Assembly: GCA_963835705.1 (NCBI GenBank)
Contig: CAWIGR010000020.1
Coordinates: 149,970 to 213,969 of the forward strand
Direction: 5' to 3'
DNA: 64,000 nucleotides
Source: JACVRW01 sp963835705
GTDB taxonomy: Bacteria; Actinomycetota; Thermoleophilia; Solirubrobacterales; Thermoleophilaceae
Positions 58,522 to 64,000 of the stretch are shown in pieces. Every line of letters starts with the position of its first letter. Positions within the stretch are counted from its first letter, which is position 1. The translations under genes were made by a program, and so were the position numbers. The notes beneath the pieces are model-generated. The model worked only from the letters and a program-made list of their open reading frames with translations, made no database searches and had not been told where the DNA came from.

Positions 58522-60838
58522 CCCGGCGCGACGCGGCCTCGATGCTCTCCACGTTGCGCGGGAGCACCTCGACGCTGAGCTTGTTCCCGTACACCACGTG
58601 CAGCACGACACCGCCGAAACGACCGGCCAGCTGACGGGCCTCGCGCTCGGCTTCCACGATCTCCTCCTCCGGGAGGCCGGTGGCCTCGAGGAAACGGCGG
58701 GCGATCGGGCCGTCCAGCTCGCGCGCGGACAGCTCGAGCTGCTCGGTGCGGAACAGGCCGGCGGTCACGGCGGCGGTCGGCGTGACGACGACCGCGGCCA
58801 TGTCGTCGGACAGCAGGGTCGCCTCGTTCGAGACCTGCTCGATCAGGCGGTGGGCGCTCGGATCGTCCTCGATCTCCGCCAGCAGCTCCTGGAGCCGCTC
58901 GCGGCCGAGGATGCCCTTCTCCGTGCGGGCCTCCATGAGGCCGTCGGTGAAGAGGGCGGCGACCGAGCCGGGCACCAGCGGCAACGTCGTCTGGCGCAGA
59001 CCCGTACGCACCCCGACGCCGATCGGGGGTGACGAGCCGGCCGTAACCGGCTCGTGGGGTTCGGGTCCGACCACGATGGGTGCCGGGTGCCCGGCGGTCG
59101 CGTACGTCAGCGAACCCGTTTCCGGATCGTGCACGGCCAGGAGCACGGTTGCGAAGTCCCCGCCAAGGTTCTCGTCGATCACCCGGCCGGCGACCTGGAG
59201 CGCCACGCGCGGCTCGAGCCCGGCCTCGAGGTAGGCGCGCAGCGTGTAGCGCATGAAGGCGGTGCGGGCGAGCGCGCCGCGGCCGTGGCCGGACACGTCG
59301 CCGAGGATGAATCCGACGCTGCCGCCGGCCAGCGGCAGCACGTCGTAGAAGTCGCCGCCCGCGCCTGGGCCGTCTGCGGGCCGGTATGCGACCGAGGTGA
59401 GCAGCGCGCCGACCTTGTCGGGCACCGGCGGGAGCAGAGCGGTCTGGAGCAGGCCGACCTCCTGGAGCAGCTCGCGACGCTGGCGCGCAAGCCGGCGGGC
59501 CCTGAGCGCGGCCAGCAGATAGCCGACTCCGAGCAGCACCGACAGCGCCGCGAGCGCCGCTAGCGCGGCCTTGATCGAGTCGGGGACGACTTCCACCAGG
59601 TCGCGAACCCTCCGCGTGACGAAGTCGGTCGGCCCCTGGTTCTGGTCCTGAGAGGAGCCCCCCTCGCCATCGTTCTGGCCCTCGCCGCCACCGCCGGCGC
59701 CTGCGCCGGCGCCGCCACCACCGCCACTGCCACTGCCACTGCCACTGCCACTGCCGGCCTCGTCGCCGCCGGCGGACGCGCCGCCGGCCTCGCCGGCAGG
59801 CGTCGGGCCGCTCGCGCCGGCCGGCGCGGAGCCCGTGTCCGCGGTGTCGCCGGCGGCCGTGCCGCCGGTGCCCGTGCCCGTGATGTTCTGGCTCCCGCCG
59901 CTCTCGCCGCCGGCGGGCGCGGTGATGCCCTGACTGGCAACCTCGCGCGGCCGGGCGGTGGGGTCATTGTCGGCGAGGACGAACACGCCGCCTCCGGGCT
60001 GCGTGGTCGCGGGACCCGGCTGCGAAACCTCGCCGCCTTCGACCGAGCCTTCGCCGGGCGCCTGGGTCGCGGTCGGGGTCACCTGCGGGCGGCCGCTCGG
60101 CGCGGGCTCGCCGTCGTCGCCGTCGTCGTCGTCGCCGCCCTTGCCGCCGCCGGTCGGCGGGGGAGTCTGTCCGCCGGAGCTGCCGTCATCGTCGTCGCCG
60201 TCGTCATCGTCGCCGCCGCCGTGCGAGCCGTCGTCGTCATCATCCCCGCCGTGCGAGCCGTCGTCGTCGTCGCCGCCGTGCCAGCCGTCGTCGTCATCGT
60301 CGTCGTGACTGCGACCCTGGCCGCCGCCACTCGAGCCGTCACCACCGTCGTCGCCCTCGTCATCGTCTCCGCCGCCCAGATCGCGGGCTCCGGCGGAGCC
60401 CTGCACGCTGGGGGCCGGCTTCGAGACGGCCGGAGGCTTGGCCGCGGCGGGCGCAGCCGCGGCCGGCGGCGCCTCGGCAGGCGCGGCGTCGGCGGGCGGC
60501 GCCTCCACAGGCGCGGCCTCAACCGGCGGCGCCTCGACGGGCGGCGCCTCCACGGGCGCGGCCTCAACCGGCGGCGCCTCGACGGGCGGCGCCTCGGCGG
60601 GCGCAGCGCCCAGCACCGGCTCGGCGGCCGGTGCCTCAACGGTCGAAGCGCTTGTCTGGCCCATTACAGCCGCGTCGCCGGCGCCGGTGTCCCCCTTGTT
60701 GGCCTCGGCAACGGCTAGCGGCTGATTCCCTCCACCGGCAAGCAGCACGACCGCCAGCACGAAGAAGACGGCGAGTGCCGCCCCGGCGCGAGCCGTAAAC
60801 GCCCGCGCATCGTCGCGCGAGGGGTGGAAGGGGTCCAC
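58499..60838 (-). CDS. Membrane SpoIIE-type PP2C phosphatase with Asp/Gly low-complexity ectodomain
   Basis: GTG 60838 gives 779 residues. After a basic start and a first membrane span (GAALAVFFVLAVVLLAGGG) comes a long extracellular region: Pro-Val-Glu-Ala repeats (APPVEAPPVEAAPVEAPPVE) at ~75-130, then runs of Asp broken by Gly, Ser and His at ~160-240, then Gly/Ser/Thr-rich sequence. A second span (ALAALAALSVLLGVGYLLAA) at ~430 leads to a cytoplasmic SpoIIE/PP2C domain: GGDFYDVLPLAGGSVGFILG, DVSGHGRGALART, ATAGHPAPIVV, ALFTDGLMEART. It should dephosphorylate an anti-anti-sigma protein in response to an outside signal. The Asp-rich ectodomain may bind Ca2+. Confidence 0.85.
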   Translation of the reverse strand: MDPFHPSRDDARAFTARAGAALAVFFVLAVVLLAGGGNQPLAVAEANKGDTGAGDAAVMGQTSASTVEAPAAEPVLGAAPAEAPPVEAPPVEAAPVEAPPVEAPPVEAAPVEAPPADAAPAEAPPAAAAPAAAKPPAVSKPAPSVQGSAGARDLGGGDDDEGDDGGDGSSGGGQGRSHDDDDDDGWHGGDDDDGSHGGDDDDDGSHGGGDDDDGDDDDGSSGGQTPPPTGGGKGGDDDDGDDGEPAPSGRPQVTPTATQAPGEGSVEGGEVSQPGPATTQPGGGVFVLADNDPTARPREVASQGITAPAGGESGGSQNITGTGTGGTAAGDTADTGSAPAGASGPTPAGEAGGASAGGDEAGSGSGSGSGSGGGGGAGAGAGGGGEGQNDGEGGSSQDQNQGPTDFVTRRVRDLVEVVPDSIKAALAALAALSVLLGVGYLLAALRARRLARQRRELLQEVGLLQTALLPPVPDKVGALLTSVAYRPADGPGAGGDFYDVLPLAGGSVGFILGDVSGHGRGALARTAFMRYTLRAYLEAGLEPRVALQVAGRVIDENLGGDFATVLLAVHDPETGSLTYATAGHPAPIVVGPEPHEPVTAGSSPPIGVGVRTGLRQTTLPLVPGSVAALFTDGLMEARTEKGILGRERLQELLAEIEDDPSAHRLIEQVSNEATLLSDDMAAVVVTPTAAVTAGLFRTEQLELSARELDGPIARRFLEATGLPEEEIVEAEREARQLAGRFGGVVLHVVYGNKLSVEVLPRNVESIEAASRRVSAGTAR

Positions 60839-61069
60839 GTTAATAGTCTCGGCAGATCACGCGTCGGTGATTAGCGATTTTCTCCGGAGGGTCGAACGTT
60901 CGTCTAGGGCGCTGTCCGCGCTGTACATCCCACGGGCTTGGTGATTCCCCTCAACTCTGCCTCACCTAGCGCGTATACGCCACTAACTCTCATTTTCATT
61001 GCGCTAAGCGTAGCCGCGGCAAGCGGCATTGCAGCGGCGTTTCGCTCGTACAGAGCCCGCGAATGCCCG
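60839..61069. other. Intergenic, small palindrome
   Basis: CGAACGTTCG at 60893-60902 is a perfect 10-bp palindrome 55 bp upstream of the phosphatase start; no gene is seen. Confidence 0.3.
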
Positions 61070-62107
61070 TCAGTTCTGTGGGTCGCTCGGGTTCGGATCC
61101 ACTGCCGGCGTGCTGCCCTCGCGGAAACCGGGCGCCTGCCGGAACGCCGCGCGGCCCGGCTCGAGCCCTACGAACTGCTTGCCGTTGTACATCGACGGCG
61201 GCGCGACCAGGCAGGGCGGGCGCTTGAGGCTGTCCTTCTGAAGCGGGTTTGCTGCCTCCGCGTCCTCCGCGTTGACGCGCTCGCCGCCCGGGCAGTCGAA
61301 GCTCTCGAACACGCCCAGCGCGATCGCGCGCTGGAGCGCGTTGGGCTGCAGATAGGCGTTGCCGCGCTCGCTGTCGGGGCGCGTGTAGTGCCGCGTAAAG
61401 GACGTCGGCTCGATGATCCCCACGTTCACCTGGTAGCGGTCGCCCCCGAAGTCGCCCGAGAGGTCCGGGGCGGCGTTGGAGATGAATCCGGCCAGCGTGG
61501 CCTGGTGGAAGTTGAAGTACGACAGGATCGGGTTCAGCTCCTCGAAGAAGGGGTGCAGCTCCTCGAACAGCGGCTCGGCCTCCTCGAGCACGCGCTCGAG
61601 CTCGGGCGCGCTCCGCCGCGAGGAGGCGATCAGGGGCGGCAGGTCGCGGAACAGGTTCTCGAGGTCGGGGGCCAGGTCGCCCAGGTCCCGCACGGTGGGG
61701 GCGAGGTCGTCGGCCGGGGCCTTCAGGTCGTTCACGAGCGGGCGCGTGTCGCGCGAGAAGTCCTCGAGCCGCGCCAGCGTGACCCTCGACTCGTCGAGGA
61801 AGACCGGGAAGATCTGGAGCGTCTCCGCCAGCGCCTCGTCGCGCGAGGCGGTGGCGGCGAACGTGTTGTTCGAGTTGACGATCAGCTCGCGGAGCGCGCC
61901 TTCGCGCTCGTTCACCGCCTCGAACACCTCCCCGGTGTTGCGGAACAGCTCGTGCACCGCGGTCTCCTGCTCGTCCAGCACCCGGAGGAGCTCGGCGCCG
62001 TCGGTCGCGAACGGCGCCATGTTGCCGAAGGCGTCGTTCAGGTCCTCGGGCGCCGAGCCCTCACTCGCCTCGGCGAGGCCGTCATCCGCGCGCGCGGGGT
62101 CGTGGAA
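61070..62107 (-). pseudogene. MCE/MlaD-family protein, N-terminally truncated
   Basis: In frame from just after TGA 62108-62110, the sequence runs HDPARADDGLAEASEGSAPE, EDLNDAFGNMAPFATDGAEL and on to the stop at 61070. The first start is ATG 62020 (316 residues). The long amphipathic helix (ALRELIVNSNNTFAATASRD, DLENLFRDLPPLIASSRR) and the tail SYFNFHQATLAGFIS are characteristic of the C-terminal half of actinobacterial MCE proteins that form lipid-transport tunnels. The membrane helix and MCE beta-barrel domain are absent, so it is a fragment or a frameshifted gene. Confidence 0.6.
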
Positions 62108-62115
62108 TCAGCCAT

Positions 62116-62394
62116 CTACTCGGGCTCCGGTCTCTCCTCGCCCGGCCAGGTCCCGGTCGTGCGGTAGAACGCACGGCGGCTGTAGTGGTCCGTGGCCTCC
62201 TTCATCACCCTGAAGATGGCGCCCTGGAGCGCAGCGGCGATCACCAGCTTGCCCCACTGGATGTCGCGATGCTGGGAGTCCGGCGGCTCCTCGTCGTCGA
62301 ACACCCCCCAGATCTGGTCCAAGATCTTCCTCGAGATCGCGCCGGCGATGAGGCCGCCGACGATGCTGATGGGGATGAAGAAGACCTTGGCCAT
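62116..62394 (-). CDS. DUF4235 membrane-associated protein
   Basis: ATG 62394 gives 92 residues: AKVFFIPISIVGGLIAGAIS then KILDQIWGVFDDEEPPDSQH then KLVIAAALQGAIFRVMKEAT, the full DUF4235 pattern with two hydrophobic helices. Function is unknown; the family is widespread in Actinobacteria and often near envelope genes. It begins 38 bp past the tRNA-Leu gene, in the same direction, and may be read through from it. Confidence 0.85.
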   Translation of the reverse strand: MAKVFFIPISIVGGLIAGAISRKILDQIWGVFDDEEPPDSQHRDIQWGKLVIAAALQGAIFRVMKEATDHYSRRAFYRTTGTWPGEERPEPE

Positions 62395-62432
62395 ACCGGA
62401 GGTATACCCGCCCGGCGGTTCCGCATGCCGAG

Positions 62433-62507
62433 TGCCCGGGGTGGGAGTCGAACCCACACTCGAACGGGTCTTAAATCCGTCGCCTCTTCCAGTTGGGCTA
62501 CCCGGGC
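62433..62507 (-). tRNA. tRNA-Leu (anticodon TAA) with short variable loop
   Basis: A 75-nt cloverleaf: acceptor GCCCGGG / CCCGGGC, anticodon loop TTTAAGA, T arm GTGGG-TTCGACT-CCCAC. The anticodon UAA reads UUA (Leu). The variable region is only ~6 nt, unlike the long arm normal for bacterial tRNA-Leu. One mismatch sits at the base of the anticodon stem. No CCA is encoded. Confidence 0.8.
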
Positions 62508-62530
62508 GTCAGCAGTGTATGGCGCAACTT

Positions 62531-64000
62531 ATGCGCTGCTACGGTGTCCAGTCGGCGGGTACCTCGTTGGAAGCCTCTGCACTTCAACACTCCGCACGTC
62601 TTCCCGCGCTCGCAGGGCGATCGCCCCTGCTCCGGCTTCAGACCGACGAGCGCCTCGTCGCGCTCATCCGGCGGGGCCATCACGGGGCGTTCGAAGCGCT
62701 CGTGCAGCGCTACCAGCCCAGGCTGCTCGCATTCTGCCGCCACATGCTCGGCTCGCAGGAGGACGCCGAGGACGTGCTCCAGGAGGTCTTCGCCGCGTCC
62801 TTCAACGCGATCTGCGCCGACGAGCGTCCGATCAACGCCCGCCCCTGGCTCTACCGGATCGCGCGCAACCGCTGCCTGAACCACCTTCGCCGGCCGCAGC
62901 CCGCCGGCCAGGACTCGATGGACGTGTTCGAGCGTGACGGCGGGACCACCACCGCCGACACGGTGCACAAGCGCGAGGAGTTCCGCCACATCGTGGCCGA
63001 CGTGCAGGAGCTTCCGGAGACCCAGCGCACAGCGCTGCTCCTGCGCGAGATCGACGCGCTCTCCTATGAGCAGATCGCCGAGGCGATGGACACGACCGTG
63101 CCCAGCGTGAAGTCGCTGCTCGTGCGCGCCCGCGTGGCGCTCGCGGAGGCGGCCGAGGCGAGGCTCCTCACCTGCTCCGAGGTCCGGCTCGAGCTGGGCC
63201 AGGTGGCCGAGGGCATCACGCGCAGCTCAGCGCCGGTGCGCCGGCACCTGAAGCGCTGCGAGCGCTGCCGCATGTTCAAGGGCGAGCTCCGCAAGACCTC
63301 CAAGGCGCTGGCCGCGATCTACCCGATCGGCCCGCTGCTGTTCATGAAGAAGCTGTGGGTGGCCAAGCTCGGCGCGGGCGCCGGGGCCAGCGCGGCCGCC
63401 GGCTCGGGCGGCGGTGCCGCCGCCGGCGCCGGAATGGCCGGGGCCACCGCTGCGGCCGCGGGTGGGATCACCGCCGGCGGAGCCGTCTCGGCCGGCATCT
63501 CCACCGTGGCCTCGAAGGCCGCCGCCGGCATGGCCGCCGCCGCTCTCGTCACCGCGGGCGCCGTGGAGGTCAAGCACGCCACGCAGCCCACGGCGGCGCC
63601 CGAGCCCGCCCCCGCCCAGCTCGCCGTGGCGCCGGCCGTGGCGCCCGTCACCGCCCCGTCCGTGCCCGTGAAGCCGCCCCAGCCGCTGGCGAAGCCGGCC
63701 AAGGTGGAGAAGGCCGTCGCGGAGCCCAAGCCGAGGCCCGAGCCGCCGGCCGTGGTGCCGCCTCCGCCGCCGGTCGAGCCCGCGCCGGTGGAGCAGCCGC
63801 CCGTCGTCCCGGCCGAGCCGGCGCCTGTGCAGGAGGAGGGATCCACCGTGATCCTGCCGCCGCGCGAGGAGGAGGAGCCGACCACCGGGCCGCCCGCCGG
63901 CGAGCCGGTCGACTCGGTCGAGCCGGCCACCCCGCCCGGCGGAGCCACCACGGCGCCCGACCAGCCGCCGCCCGCGCCGCCCGCGGGCGAGCCAGGAGCC
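62531..64000 (+). CDS. ECF sigma factor fused to a zinc-finger anti-sigma and Pro-rich tail (partial)
   Basis: ATG 62531 (TTG 62567 is an alternative) opens a frame without stop to the window edge, at least 490 residues. Sigma region 2 is LQTDERLVALIRRGHHGAF then YQPRLLAFCRHMLGSQEDAE-DVLQEVF; region 4 is LPETQRTALLLREIDALSYE then QIAEAMDTTVPSVKSLLVRA. A zinc-finger anti-sigma motif follows (HLKRCERCRMF, HxxxCxxC). Then come Gly/Ala-rich stretches that may include a membrane helix (AAGMAAAALVTAGAVEV) and a Pro-rich tail (PAPAQLAVAPAVAPVTAPSV). A single polypeptide thus carries a sigma factor, its inhibitor and a possible extracellular sensor. Release of the sigma part would need proteolysis or a conformational change. 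Confidence 0.85.
   Translation, partial: MRCYGVQSAGTSLEASALQHSARLPALAGRSPLLRLQTDERLVALIRRGHHGAFEALVQRYQPRLLAFCRHMLGSQEDAEDVLQEVFAASFNAICADERPINARPWLYRIARNRCLNHLRRPQPAGQDSMDVFERDGGTTTADTVHKREEFRHIVADVQELPETQRTALLLREIDALSYEQIAEAMDTTVPSVKSLLVRARVALAEAAEARLLTCSEVRLELGQVAEGITRSSAPVRRHLKRCERCRMFKGELRKTSKALAAIYPIGPLLFMKKLWVAKLGAGAGASAAAGSGGGAAAGAGMAGATAAAAGGITAGGAVSAGISTVASKAAAGMAAAALVTAGAVEVKHATQPTAAPEPAPAQLAVAPAVAPVTAPSVPVKPPQPLAKPAKVEKAVAEPKPRPEPPAVVPPPPPVEPAPVEQPPVVPAEPAPVQEEGSTVILPPREEEEPTTGPPAGEPVDSVEPATPPGGATTAPDQPPPAPPAGEPGA

Noticed and set aside
60079..60330. Short tandem repeats of GTCGTC/CCGCCG type, CRISPR-like at first glance
   Set aside because: They are Asp/Gly/Ser codon runs inside the phosphatase ectodomain, with no spacer structure.
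63319..63951. 210-aa minus-strand Gly/Ala/Thr-rich frame
   Set aside because: Mirror of the Ala/Pro-rich tail of the sigma factor gene.

Overview
The window is about 70% G+C. It carries many GTG and TTG starts and dense 4-base start/stop overlaps. It looks like an actinobacterial chromosome, most likely class Thermoleophilia (Solirubrobacterales-like). Support comes from the ECF sigma/zinc-finger/Pro-rich fusion at the right edge, the SpoIIE phosphatase with a low-complexity ectodomain, DUF4235, an MCE fragment and the secreted beta-helix and repeat proteins. The taxonomic call is inference from gene content, not from a marker gene.

Layout. (1) 1-5.4 kb: end of a secreted protein; an ATP-dependent DNA ligase broken by one frameshift; an anti-sigma-type ATPase fused to an NTF2 domain; a tightly coupled ArsR/DUF899/43-aa/AHSA1 cassette divergent from a family-1 glycosyltransferase, with an 18-bp palindrome on the arsR start. 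(2) 6.0-11.0 kb: a quinate/shikimate-type operon (aroE-like, fused dehydroshikimate dehydratase, Nramp-like transporter) divergent from a TetR regulator, with a perfect 16-bp palindrome between them. (3) 11.2-29.8 kb: six consecutive plus-strand genes, mostly overlapping by 1-4 bases: PhoD-like phosphoesterase, DUF6603-like giant, three very large proteins of unknown function, and a TIR-transmembrane-WD40 protein. This is the best candidate for an undescribed system.

(4) 29.8-46.3 kb: a degenerate accessory zone. It holds a GNAT gene whose C-terminal part is inverted, a beta-lactamase-fold fragment next to an IS481-type element, phage remnants, an integrase with two frameshifts, dispersed intergenic repeats, a tRNA T-arm fragment, a secreted protein of three tandem copies of an unrecognised domain, a divergent HEPN / PD-(D/E)XK pair, and a second small cluster of unknown proteins. 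(5) 46.7-53.2 kb: cell-envelope genes (two glycosyltransferases, polysaccharide deacetylase, membrane protein, EamA-like exporter) and a DHA2-type MFS pump.

(6) 53.7-64 kb: core-like genes: initiator tRNA, a peroxiredoxin-like gene whose catalytic cysteine codon is an in-frame TGA followed at once by a hairpin (probable selenoprotein), Ppx/GppA phosphatase, a structured candidate ncRNA with its own -10 box and terminator, a TPP-dependent enzyme, a haloalkane-dehalogenase-like hydrolase, the SpoIIE phosphatase, an N-truncated MCE protein, DUF4235, a UAA-anticodon tRNA with a short variable loop, and the sigma/anti-sigma fusion running off the right edge. Several single-base frameshifts recur; some may be assembly errors and some real decay. 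I saw no CRISPR array, rRNA or replication origin.
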